From the NCBI GenBank assembly GCA_025331125.1, contig JAOALB010000071.1, forward strand, positions 124,001 through 188,000: 64,000 nt of DNA, read 5' to 3'. Origin of the DNA: Mycogone perniciosa. Taxonomy: Eukaryota; Ascomycota; Sordariomycetes; Hypocreales; Hypocreaceae. Below, piece by piece: positions 9,775 to 20,289 of this stretch (position 1 is its first letter; every line of letters begins with the position of its first letter). The notes under the pieces were generated by a model that saw only the letters and a program-made list of their open reading frames with translations, was not told the DNA's origin and made no database searches. Made by a program: the position numbers and the translations under genes.

Positions 9775-12009
9775 ATGGCTAACCCACCGTTTTTACCACC
9801 TGAGATTCTTCTCAAAATAGCAGAGGACGTCGGTCCCAACGAGCTCTATGCTCTATTACGTGTGTTTCCTGGGCTCGAGACTTACCTCACGTTCCGCCAT
9901 ACACGCATTAGAACTTGGATGAGATCAACGATCCTGCACATTCTCGCAAGTAATGGAGAGGCTGATATGATGAGGCCGATACTACGTCAAAATAGATACC
10001 TGATCGACCCTGCGTCACCCCGGGAAAAGAAGAAAGTATTAGTGAACGAGTCGAACGACGAAAGTTTTACCCCTCTCCATCTCGCAGCGATTCAAGGCCA
10101 TGAGGCAGTTGTAAGGCTTTTGCTTGAACAAGCCGACATCAAGGTCAATGTTCTGGACAGAAACGGGATCGCCCCGCTGGCTTTCGCGGCAAAGCATGGA
10201 CACGAAACTATCGTGAGAATACTTCTTGAAAGAAACGACCTCGATCCGAACTGCGGAAAGGATGTTGGCTTCACGGCGCTAGGTCTCGCAGCGGGGAAAG
10301 GACACGAGTCTATTGTCAAACTGTTGCTTGATCGCGGCGCTGAGGCTGATGCCAAAGATAGGAATGGAGAATCGGCGTTGTGCTTGGCTGTGTGCAGCGG
10401 ACGTACAGCCTTGGTTCGATTATTTCTTCAACGGAAGGATGTGGATGCGGATTCAAAGAATATCGCGCGGAAAACACCACTTACTCGCGCCACATCTCGG
10501 GGTTATGACGAGATTGCAAAACTGTTTCTCGAGCGAGACGATGTTGACGCCAATACGGTGGACCGGGACAATTGCACTCCTCTCTATTGGGCTATATATA
10601 TGGGACGTGCGTCGACAATCAAGTTGTTGGTTGAGCGAGAACAAATTGATGTCAACTCAAAAACCAACAAACAGGGCAAAACTCCTCTACACGAGGCGGC
10701 GTTAAGGGGAAACGAAGCAGCCGTTCAATTGCTTCTTGACCGAAAAGATATGAATGTCAATGTTGAAGACCAGAACTACACGACACCTTTGATGTATGCA
10801 TCCTCAAAGGGACACGTGGCTGTGGTGAAACTACTAGTCGAACGAACAGATGTTGATATGAATGCTTTGGACAATCGAGGAAGTACGGTTTTACACGTGG
10901 TAGCATTGTTGGGGATGGAGGCTATGAGCAAGATCCTCTTCCAGCGACCAGATGTTGAAATCAATGCCAGAGATAAAAGGGGGGATATGCCGCTACACTT
11001 GGCGGCTGAAAAAGGACACATGGCTGTGGTACATCTGCTACTCGAGCGAGTAGATATTGAAATCGATGCCCAAGACAAAGCGAACCAGACAGCCCTACAC
11101 CTAGCGGCAAAACGTGGACGCAATGCCGTTTTTACGGTGTTACTTGAGAAGACAAGTCTGGACATCGAGATGGCCCTAGATCTCGCAGCAGCAAGAGGCC
11201 ACACGGGCATTGCCGAAATACTATTGAAGAGAAAGGACGGTGGTATCACCTCTGAGGATTGGGGGAGAGCCCAAAACACGGCGGCATACAGTGGCCACAT
11301 GGGCGTGGTGGAGCTGCTCCTTGAGCAGATGGATGGAGAGCTGAGGTGTTCAACCAAAGCCAATCTTCTGCATCGGGTCGCAGAAAAAGGATACACAGAC
11401 GTGGCTAAGTTGGTGCTCCAAGGGATGGACATGCTGCCAGTACTTAATGCCAGGGACGAGGAGGGTCGCACAGCTCTGCATCTCGCAGCGGAAAACCACC
11501 GAGAACCAATGGTAGAACTCCTGCTCGCGCAAGAGGCGGTGGAAATTAATGCCAGGGATCCTGAGGGCTCGACACCGCTGCATCTCGCAGCGTCTTCGGG
11601 TCAGCAGTTTGCAAGAGGATATGAACCGGTAGTGCGATCTCTGCTCGGGCGGGATGACATCAAGCCCGACATGAAGGATCACGAGGGAAAGACACCGCTA
11701 GCGCGCGCGATAGAAGACCGCCGTGTGCGTCTCCCGGTAATCGAGTTGCTACTTCAAAGAACAGACGTGTCACCAGTTTCGCATGACGATGAGGGAATGA
11801 CGCCTATTGACCGCGCGGCATTGAGCCAGAGAAAGGAGGCGTTCGAGCTGTTGCTTAAACGAGACGATGTCATGGATCATTTGAAAGATCGCTTTGGCCC
11901 CAAACGCGTGACTCGAGCGGTGGTGGAAGGAGTAGAGGCAGTGATGAAGTTGGTGAGTGAGGGCAAGGAGAGATCTACTACTAAGACCAAGAAACGAAAG
12001 AGGACTTAA
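9775..12009 (+). CDS. F-box-like and ankyrin repeat protein
   Basis: Single exon, 744 residues. The first 45 residues (FLPPEILLKIAEDVG, then LYALLRVFPGLETYL) look like an F-box-like helix bundle. From about residue 60 almost the whole protein is ankyrin repeats of 33-37 residues, roughly eighteen of them, with TPLHLAA, AVVRLLLE and DVDAN-type signatures. Repeats are well diverged, unlike the near-identical array at 58.9-59.6 kb. A basic tail (TKTKKRKRT) ends the protein and could be a nuclear signal. Ankyrin proteins with an F-box-like start are abundant in Aspergillus-type genomes and may select substrates for ubiquitin ligases; this is family inference only. Confidence 0.85.
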   Translation: MANPPFLPPEILLKIAEDVGPNELYALLRVFPGLETYLTFRHTRIRTWMRSTILHILASNGEADMMRPILRQNRYLIDPASPREKKKVLVNESNDESFTPLHLAAIQGHEAVVRLLLEQADIKVNVLDRNGIAPLAFAAKHGHETIVRILLERNDLDPNCGKDVGFTALGLAAGKGHESIVKLLLDRGAEADAKDRNGESALCLAVCSGRTALVRLFLQRKDVDADSKNIARKTPLTRATSRGYDEIAKLFLERDDVDANTVDRDNCTPLYWAIYMGRASTIKLLVEREQIDVNSKTNKQGKTPLHEAALRGNEAAVQLLLDRKDMNVNVEDQNYTTPLMYASSKGHVAVVKLLVERTDVDMNALDNRGSTVLHVVALLGMEAMSKILFQRPDVEINARDKRGDMPLHLAAEKGHMAVVHLLLERVDIEIDAQDKANQTALHLAAKRGRNAVFTVLLEKTSLDIEMALDLAAARGHTGIAEILLKRKDGGITSEDWGRAQNTAAYSGHMGVVELLLEQMDGELRCSTKANLLHRVAEKGYTDVAKLVLQGMDMLPVLNARDEEGRTALHLAAENHREPMVELLLAQEAVEINARDPEGSTPLHLAASSGQQFARGYEPVVRSLLGRDDIKPDMKDHEGKTPLARAIEDRRVRLPVIELLLQRTDVSPVSHDDEGMTPIDRAALSQRKEAFELLLKRDDVMDHLKDRFGPKRVTRAVVEGVEAVMKLVSEGKERSTTKTKKRKRT

Positions 12010-13217
12010 AATGAATGAAGGAAGCGGCCAAGACATTGGATGGATTGACGGAGGGTTAGGGTCTTGAAAATGGAGATCATAGTATATACAATAAAATAAT
12101 TATTAATGGATTTATATTTAATTAACGTAAAATTATATAGTTACTTTAAGTATATAATTATAATACTATTTTTATAGTTTTTATTTATAGTTATTTCAAT
12201 TGTATTAAAAGCTACATTATATACTGTGTATTGTATAGATTTTAATAACCTTACATCTTACTAGATTTTAGTCTAATGGTATATCTCAACTTACGATTTA
12301 ATCGAAGATATACTCTGTACGGAGTAGATTTTCAAATATTACTAGGCTTAATAGTGACAAGGCAATCCCTCAATAGGGATGCAATGCTGTGAGCTAAGAA
12401 TGGCGATAAGACAATCTTCTGTCCGGCGGGTCGGCGATAATCTACTTATTGGACCTTGCCTGTCTCGACAGATACGAAAACCTTTCTGCCAGTGTCTTGG
12501 ATCCTGGAGGCGCTACCTCTCCTCCAAGTTCATTTTCCCTAGCCACAAGACGTGATTTGCTAGGAACAATATGAGCTGAAGAGCGATAAGATCCTAAGGG
12601 AGGTGTCTCGAGGGATACTGCAAGGGAGCCAGCTCCCTTACATCGGGACATGTGACTAGGAAGAGTAGTATATATAAATGACCTCTCTATATTGCCAAGG
12701 GAAGATCAGAGATCAATATAGTCCCACATCTGCCCCCTACCTGATGTTCACTAGCTCATCTACCACTAGTCTGCTCCCAGACCCTCTCACGCTCATTTGT
12801 GTAGCCTCAGTATTTTTCATGAGTTCAGTCAACCCAAAATACATTTATCTTCTAGAGAGTATACAGGATAGTATCTCGCCCAGCAAGATCATGCGTTCGT
12901 TGTTAGTGTTTGGAATTTTAAGACAGTTCAACAGAGATTTGTTAAGGTGTCTCATTCTTGATGAATACGAAATTGATCTTGATATTAGTCCCCTTGGAAT
13001 GACTGACTGGAATGACAACGAATTCGCTACGTTGTGACATGCGTTGGAATGTGACAAGACCATTCCCCGTACACCTTTCTCTAAGACACTATTTACAACG
13101 ATTTATCCTGTTTATGCGATTTGCAAAATTATATTGGGATGTTTATGTTGGCGATGCGAAAAATGCGTCTGATCTGAAGAAATACCTATGTAACATTGCC
13201 ACTGGGTGCAGCAACAC
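12010..13217. other. AT-rich patch and intergenic sequence
   Basis: From about 12080 to 12345 the sequence becomes very AT-rich, unlike the coding DNA around it. No gene is supported. The stretch 12370-12850 has some look of a degraded LTR (TATATATAA near 12670, then ATCAATATAGTCCCACATCTG) but no paired copy or reliable ends were found. Confidence 0.4.
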
Positions 13218-14179
13218 TCATGCCAGCCGATCTGCCATCTTCTTAATCAACTCAAATCCAAAGTCCGGAACCTCAGTCATGACCTGCTTGAACTCTTCTG
13301 TCTCAACCATATCCTCCACGATACATGTGCAATAGTCGACCAGGAGTATGCGCAGCTTGTCGCCTTCGATGGTGTTCTCAAATGCGTACCGTACCACGCG
13401 AGTGATGTCCCCGATTCGGCTTGGGTAGAGCGTGAAATCCTTTAGAGTGACATAAAGTTTGTGCAAGGTGAGGTTACGCAACTCCGTTATGTCGTACTTG
13501 TCTGCTAGAGTGTAGAGCCGAGCATGGGAGAGAAAGACTTCAGTATATTCCTCACCGCCATCTGTGTTCCTGCGAGGCGTAAAGGGGATAGCTGGAGAAG
13601 GAAATTCCTTGCTGGTATTGAATCCCTCAATCATATCCAGCCTCTTCGGGTATCTTGTCTGTAGAATCCTTTTCACACTGTCTCCAACTGACTCGTTATA
13701 GCCACAATTATCGCAGCAGAAGTGTGTTTCGTAATCGCTGTCATCCTCACACTTATTAGGGAGCTTGAACAAGACAAGGGAATACAGTGACCGCTCCTGC
13801 GAGTCCTCGACCATCAGATCATCCCTCGAGCTGCCTTGGTTATGCATAACACAAGAGGCGCCCAAAAGGATATCTGGCTCCGCAGGTGCATAGTTCCTGG
13901 TATAGGCCCATTGGCTGAAACGAACGAAGGTCTTCTCGTCGACGTCTTCCCAATGAACACGACGCTCCTTCGCCTCTCGCATGGGACCGTTGAGGAGGCC
14001 ATTCAGGCTCTTTGAAAGCCTTGATAGAGCAGCCCCATGAACAGTAAATTCTTGTTTTTTTGGTCCAACCACAAAGGTGAACGGCTGCGAAAGCAAGATG
14101 CTGGGGAGTGTCAGTACGTGGTGAAATCTATCAATTCAACTATGGACGATACAACGAACTTCCCGTAAGTTGTTTCCAT
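13218..14179 (-). CDS. BTB/POZ domain protein, two exons
   Basis: Exon 2 is 14100-13218; a small first exon at 14179-14160 is proposed, joined by a 59-nt intron (GTTCGT to CCCCAG, with CTGAC branch sequence). The resulting start METTYGN leads into ILLSQPFTFVVGPKK. Without this exon the frame has no ATG. BTB features: FTVHGAALSRLSKSLNGLL, NGPMREAKERRVHWEDVDE, then TFVRFSQWAYTRNY. The middle (about residues 125-150) has a CCDNCGYNE cysteine cluster. The C-terminal half contains HARLYTLADKYDITELRNLT, as in many Aspergillus BTB proteins of 250-300 residues. Function unknown. An alternative donor, GTATCG at 14152, would shift the frame. Exon 2 is firm, exon 1 moderate. Confidence 0.8.
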
Positions 14180-14637
14180 ATCAGTTGGTCGTCTGAACAA
14201 CAATGCTCCCAACTGATATTATTCAGAGATGATCTAGATTGTAACTGTCCGAAACCAATAATGAGGTCGTATTTCGCGACCTTCGATGACAGTTTGTCAC
14301 AAGGCTATTCTACCAGAAAAACACCTTGAGTTGACAAACAGCGTGTATGAATTTAAACCAACTTCAGCTCTGTAAGCTGCCAAGTCCAGCAAAGACCAAT
14401 AGTCACTAATTGATACACCACTATTGGCTAAGTGGCTGAAAAATATCGTAGGGTATGGAGTCATTGATGACGTATCTGATTCACACTGCTTATTCCAATA
14501 TACGTACCCAACCATCTATTAGGATAGAATGTTTACGCCATCGTGGAGTCATAGGGCATGGAGGTGTGCCCCCTCTGTGTTGAGAAAGAAAAAGATCATC
14601 GTTGAATCTCTGGCAGGGACTACACTATGTTGAAGTG
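14180..14637. other. Intergenic, no gene seen
   Basis: Spacer upstream of the BTB gene and downstream of the zinc-finger gene. Nothing recognised. Confidence 0.45.
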
Positions 14638-15594
14638 TTACTTCTTGATATCTCCAACTGCCCCGAAGCTCCTCGCCATGCGGCGCCGCGCAGCTTTCCT
14701 TGTTTCCGTAGTATGTTTTTTGACATTCCGCTTCTTATGAGCATGCTGCTCCCTGATGTGACGCCGGAGGTTGTCTTTCCTAGTAAAGAGTGTATGACAG
14801 TTTTTATAAGGGCATTGCCCTCCGTCTGGTGGAATATTGTTGCTTCTATCGCTTGCGTATCCGTGATGCCATTTTCGGACATGCCGATACATCTGTTTGT
14901 TGGACGGGAATCGTCGCGTGGGACATCCTGCCGGACAAGGAATTATTGGCTCATGCTTCGTCCGATAATGTTTGCTAGTGCGAATTAATATCAACTGCGA
15001 TTTGTTTTTAGATATCGATCAAGAATAGGCTCACTTGTACTCTGTATTTCGAGGAAAGGTTTTATAGCAGACTGGGCATTGAACTGATTCCCTTATGTGG
15101 GTCTGTAACGAAAGGATAGGAACAGGGCTCGTCTCTTCAGGTAAGCCCACGCTGTCATCCCCGGCATATCGGCCTGTTTGATGTTGTGGTCTAGTTGAGA
15201 TATGATCATTTTCTTCCGGCTGCGGGCCACGAGGAGACTATATCTCCGATAATGGGCCTTCCAGCTCAGAGGACTGGTAGATTGACGTATTAGCTCCCCC
15301 ATCCTGTAAGACTGTGGGGTCCAAAGTGCCGGAGCCAGAGAGGGGGGATGAGCTTGAACTGGCTGTATTTCTTTGCCTCGCCAAATTGCTGGAGCACATT
15401 ACGTAGTTTCCATCATCTTCAAGTCCAGAAACAAGGGGGTCTTTCGCGCTAGGCTTGAAGGCTGTGCTGCTTTCGAGATTCATGGTCGGTTGACCAAGCA
15501 GAGTCGTGTGAGGCGCGAGTACTCGTCGCGGTATCGAGGTATACTCGAAATTAGCCGATGACTTTTTGAAGAGTATCCCCTGATGCGTTATCAT
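14638..15594 (-). pseudogene. C2H2 zinc-finger gene with one in-frame TAG
   Basis: Exon 1 is 15594-15035 and exon 2 is 14974-14638, with a 60-nt intron (GTGAGC to GCACTAG). The two exons make one frame of 299 codons, interrupted only at codon 119 by TAG (15238-15240). Both sides of the TAG read as serine/proline-rich fungal regulator sequence (SSSSSPLSGSG before, SPRGPQPEEND after). Three zinc fingers follow: CPVCYKTFPRNTEY...H-x4-H formed across the splice junction, CPAGCPTRRF...HVRKWH, and CPYKNCHTLFTRKDNLRRH. The C-terminus is basic. If the TAG is real, only a 118-residue fragment without fingers is made. A 165-nt intron from GTAATG (15402) to ATATAG would remove it in frame but would delete coding-like sequence. 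Probable transcription factor; intact or not is open. Confidence 0.6.
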
Positions 15595-16027
15595 CTAGGT
15601 TCTTGAGTAGATATAAGTTATGTACGGGAGGGTAGGTCTGGAACGGTGTTGAGAAGTCGAGATATATCAGCAATCCGGGCGGGGAAAAGGACCCTTAATG
15701 ACGAACCAGAGAATCACAAAAAAGTACGTTGTTACTTTATACCCTGTTGAGCTGTTCTTAATAAGAACTGATGCTATTCAAGAGAGTCGTAAGTGGCTAT
15801 CAGTTACGCGCTTCCAGACCAATCAAGTATGGCATTTAATCTATACTGAAATTATGCGAGTGCTCCTCAAACTCATATAGCGGAGGAATACGTCCGCAGT
15901 CTGATATACGGTCTAAATTAGATGCTAACTGATGTCACCATTGCTCAATAACATTGCCAATTCATCTTTTCTCTACAACGAAGAAGATCAAGATCGAAGT
16001 AAACAACGTTTGCTATTCTAAGACACA
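15595..16027. other. Divergent intergenic region
   Basis: Lies between the minus-strand zinc-finger gene and the plus-strand deaminase gene, so it is the presumed shared promoter. No specific site recognised. Confidence 0.4.
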
Positions 16028-17790
16028 AGTAAGTCGAGTTTTAATTTTATGTGTTCCAATAAATATTACAACCAACCATTCACCGAATTCTTCTTCTAAC
16101 GTATACATGCTTCAGTGACGTCCCATTCTGACGACAAGATCGAAGAAGCGTGCCAACAACGCTTGTATAAATCCATTGTCCTTGAATATGTCTTGACACA
16201 GGCTTGCCAGACATCACAAGCTAGATCTTATGGATTCGAGGCCGCAGAGAATGATCCGCTTCTCTCAGACATGCAATTATTCCACTCTTTCGTCTACAAA
16301 CTGGCTCATGTCTGCGACAATAAGCAGGGCGGCACCACTGTCACAGCATTCGCCGTTCTTCGAGGCGCTAATGGCCCCGAATATGTGTTTGGATCCAACC
16401 ACAGAGACGCAAATGAACTCCGAGACATCGAGGAGTTTGTGCGTACACTTCTCAGCTTTATAGGCAGCAACCGACTGACGCTGAGCCGGCCCGCTTTGGT
16501 CAAGCAGGTCCTATGGCGCATCCTGTTATTCAACTTACCTCGGATTGGGGCATACCTGGACAAGATTGCCTATTGGCTCGACAAATGCATTGGCGACTGT
16601 CGAAAAAAGGGCCCCCAGGATGGTTTGTATCTCAAACATCCACCGTAGCAATAGATATCTCTAACCTCGTACTTTAGCGCCCAGGCTTCAACAGGAACTT
16701 GGTTATCTAAAAAGAAAGGCGGAATTTCCAAGGGATATCTTGTCTTCCAGAAATGCAGAGGAAAAGTGTATGTGAATACGGATCACTCCCATCTGCCACA
16801 AACTGACTATGAACAGTCTTAAGCAATTGTGAATCCCTCATTAAAGCTATTCATAGCATGAAGGATTCTGGTTCCGATATTAGCCTAGCAATACTGGAAA
16901 GAGCCAAAGATGGAGATATTATGAGCTCAGAGCCATGGTGTGAGCTACGCCACTATCTTGGCCGTTTGCACTCTTATCGCCAAGCAGCAGAAATAATCGC
17001 CTTCTCGTCAAAGCGGTGGCCACCTCTCTTCGACGAATTCACCATACAGTCGATTCCATCGAGTACTCCAATCACTAGCCCCCTTCCAAAAGAAAGGCTT
17101 ACCGCAGCAGACATAATTCGCGACATAATTGTGGAAGCAGGAGACCAGGAGTATTATTTATCGCAAGTAGAAACAATGCAAGAACTCGGCGTGGACGACT
17201 TGATTCACGAGCAGGTTCTTCGGAGAACATTCAAGCCATTGGTCCACGCTGAAGTCCTTGTCCATGGTTTCCTTCTGAGCCAAGGCGTATCACACCCCAG
17301 CCTGTACTGGAATGGATGGAAGTATATCGGCTCCAGCAAGCCTACATGTCGTCTTTGTTCCTATTACTTCAACGCACATCCTGACCAGGTACAAGTTCGA
17401 CGCTCTCATTTAAACCTCTATCCTAACTGGCGATTGCCCGATTTACCTGAAGAACAGGGGCCTATGGCGGCTAGCAACAGACTCCGGTTACTAGAAAGGA
17501 TTATGGACAATGTCCAAGAAGACGCAAAAAGGACACTGAAAGAAAAGTTCGGCTGGAAAAAGAGACACGATTCCAACACGTATTCCACAATGCCACCCCT
17601 CAGATCCACATTCGACAACTCCTCATCCATGAGTGAGGTTGCATCAGCAGCATCCGGAATTGGCACCAATGCGGATGGACAACCAGGGTTGGCTTTTGTA
17701 AGAGCAGGCCATGGAACGACCTTGAGTGGGAATGCGAAATTGGGTGAAAGTGATGATGAAGATGATGGAGGCGTGCCTGTAGTCTGTTAG
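16028..17790 (+). CDS. OTT_1508-like deaminase domain protein, start codon split by an intron
   Basis: Predicted exons: A at 16028, then 16116-16622, 16678-16767 and 16817-17790, giving 523 residues. Intron 1 (GTAAGT at 16029 to TTCAG at 16115) separates the A from the TG of the start codon; in-frame stops just upstream rule out an earlier start. Introns 2 (GTTTGT to CTTTAG) and 3 (GTATGT to GAACAG) keep frame. The C-terminal half carries the deaminase signature: LVHAEVLVHGFLL near residue 343, then SSKPTCRLCSYYF at about 374-386, i.e. HAE plus C-x2-C, and RRSHLNLYPNWRLP. This matches the fungal OTT_1508-like deaminases, predicted zinc-dependent nucleic acid or nucleotide deaminases. The N-terminal 300 residues are helical without known motifs. 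Substrate unknown. Confidence 0.8.
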
Positions 17791-18493
17791 GTAGGGAAAC
17801 TCAACAATTGGTCGTATTGAAGGCATGTGGTAGAGCGACGGATATGACCACAGAACGGGAAAATGGGAATCGATAGCAATAGGGATCATTTGATTATAAT
17901 GAACATAATTCAATCGACGCACAGCGGCAACCTTCAGGCCGCATGGTCTCGCAATAGTAGCGTAGGGTCAAAAGTAAAAGAGCAAATAAGGTGGTTGTTG
18001 AACTGACTGGTCTTACATGAAGGACACTACCGTTGAGGATAGTGAAAAGGGGCAACGATTTATCTCAATCACAAGCTCACTTGTTGTCACATAGCATAAG
18101 GTTACTTATCCACGCAGATTGTGTGGAGCTTCACTTTTGCAGGATTTGTGGTCTGACACCTGTCTATTGGGATTTTTCGAAGGAGTGTGAAGTATGATTT
18201 ACTTTCACAAATGATCCCTTCAATGGCAGTTTATGACCATGATGTGATTCTGAAGACTGTGTAAATGACCCAGGTTGGTGGAGAATATCTTGAAGACAGT
18301 TACTGATCTCTGTATTCGCTCCGACTTTCAATGGATATTACTTGCACAAAGCACATAGCCATACTGGCTGGTGACTGATTTCAACCAACTGATTCACAAG
18401 GTTTTCCATAAATTAAGCATCAGTCCTTTTTTTTTTTTGCTCTGCTTGCTCCAGGAATGCTGTTCAAGACTCCTCTCGGTCAGTCTTCTCTAG
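17791..18493. other. Intergenic, no gene seen
   Basis: No coding region supported. A poly-T run of about 12 lies near 18427-18438. The start of the ancestral kinesin motor domain was looked for here and not found. Confidence 0.4.
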
Positions 18494-20103
18494 CCATGGA
18501 CCATCATATCAGCCCCCGAAGGAATCGGAACACTTTTCGCCTACGGCCACACCGGCTCAAAGACCTTCTCAGTAAACCAGCTTGAACAACTCGTTGTTGA
18601 GTCATTGATGAGTGAAACTCTTGATGGCCGAAGACAAGTCTACATCGCCATCATCGAACTTGGCGGAAACTCGGCCTACGACCTGCTCAACTCACGCAAA
18701 CCGATATCAATGCTCGAAGACACATTTGGAGTCACACAGCCGGCGGGGGCAAATGAACGCCCAGTACAGGACATAGACGAGGCAATCGACCTGATTGAGC
18801 GTGCAGCATCCTTCAGGCGGACGGCACCGACTCTTAAGAACGATGTTTCTTCACTTCCGCATGGCATATGCCGTATTCGTATTGAGAATCCCTCCACTGA
18901 CTCAAATGGGTTTCTGTATCTGGTGGACTTGGCCAGCTCCGAAGCTGCTCGCGGTGTTGCGGTCCACGGAGCCGATCACTTGCGCGAGGCACGGGAGATC
19001 AATATCAGCCAGTCGGTACTGAAGGACTGCATCCGGGGCAAGGTACAGTCAGACGCGCTCATATTCTCAGGGGGCTCGAAGTCGAAGCAGAGGAAGCCGC
19101 TTATGCCGTTCTAACAAAATTCACTAAGATTTTGAAACATGTGTTTGACCGTGCTGGCAGCCGAGGCTGCAAGACGGTCGTGATAGCCTGTATCAATCCA
19201 AGTCTTGCCGATGTTAGGCCAAGCAAGAATACACTGCGATACGCCGAGATGCTGCGTGTTTTAGTCCCGCGACGAGTAAGACTGAATACAATCTGATGGC
19301 CCCAATAGCTTGAACTAATGCACAGTTGAAGGGCTGGATTGCGAAGAACATGAGTGTTGACTAAAGGACACACGCGGCTTCTCATGAAGTCCTTGTACCA
19401 GGGACTGACATCCATGTCTCTCAAAATGCAGTCAGGCACTCCCCCAATATCGCCAGATATTCTGGCTCCTACCGAAACTGGCGCCCAACTCATCCGTCTC
19501 CCGGCTACAGAGATTGAAAGTCGATGCTTGAAGGCCCTCGGCGTCAGCATCGAGCAAGCCAAATCCTTTCGATTCAAGCTATGGCAAATACACCTAGACT
19601 CACAACGTGCCGGCGACTCCATACCTGCATCAAACCTTGGCGAGTCGACGGACCCTGACTCCATTTCGGGTCACGTTGGTCTTGTGAGCAGATTATCGAG
19701 CCGGAACTCGGATCCTACCGCCACGGCAGTGCCCTTCAAGGAGCGTATTCGCGCAGGTATGGTCTTCAGCTGGAACCAGCCTCCTGGCAGTTCTTTAGCC
19801 ATCGAAATGCCTGATGATATGAAGCTGGCAGTCGTACTTTGCCCTGCTGGTGCTGTAGGTGGTACTGTCAAGAATACTCCTGGAAACGTGGTGAATCCTC
19901 CACGGAGTGAGCAAAGCGATACGAAATATAATGGCACTGACGTCGGTGCGCGGTATCTGTGTGCATTGATGATACCGGGACTCATGGCCGAGGCTTATGA
20001 AGTGAGTCTATGGCGGCAGGTTGTCATCGATGTTGGCATGACGGATAAGGAGATCTTTCTCGAATATGATGCTGGAACTAGGTATTATTATATTTCCGTC
20101 TAG
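18494..20103 (+). pseudogene. Decayed kinesin-like motor gene
   Basis: A kinesin motor core and tail can be read only by changing frame. Frame 1 (18494-19111) contains GTLFAYGHTGSKTF, a P-loop missing the glycine before lysine; SSLPHGICR where kinesins have SSRSH (switch I); and YLVDLASSEAA where they have DLAGSE (switch II). TAA at 19112 ends it. Frame 2 (about 19117-19275) continues TKILKHVFD, KTVVIACINPSLADV and NTLRYAEMLR. A plausible intron (GTAAGA 19276 to CACAG 19325) leads to KGWIAKNMSVD then TAA. After another frame change the tail runs from about 19440 to 20103 as an intact 220-codon stretch. The N-terminal third of the motor is absent. All three nucleotide-sensing motifs are damaged, so this is a dead paralogue of a fungal kinesin. 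Confidence 0.75.
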
Positions 20104-20289
20104 AGATACATCAGTAGCATCATTACACTTCACTATCTGTCTCTATACCAGAATCCTACTTCTAGTAGCAGAGATGGGACCCATGTTCATCTTTATTGCC
20201 AAGCAAAACCGAATTATGAATTGTCTATCATCTCTAACATGATTTCTAATATCCAAACGCATATCTACATGCCATGCTCGCTCGCTCAT

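Noticed and set aside
10776..11471. Minus-strand open frame of 231 codons
   Set aside because: Antisense to the ankyrin repeats; repeat DNA leaves stops sparse on the other strand.
12370..12850. Possible solo LTR
   Set aside because: TATA-like and leader-like sequence is suggestive, but no inverted ends, target duplication or second copy could be shown.
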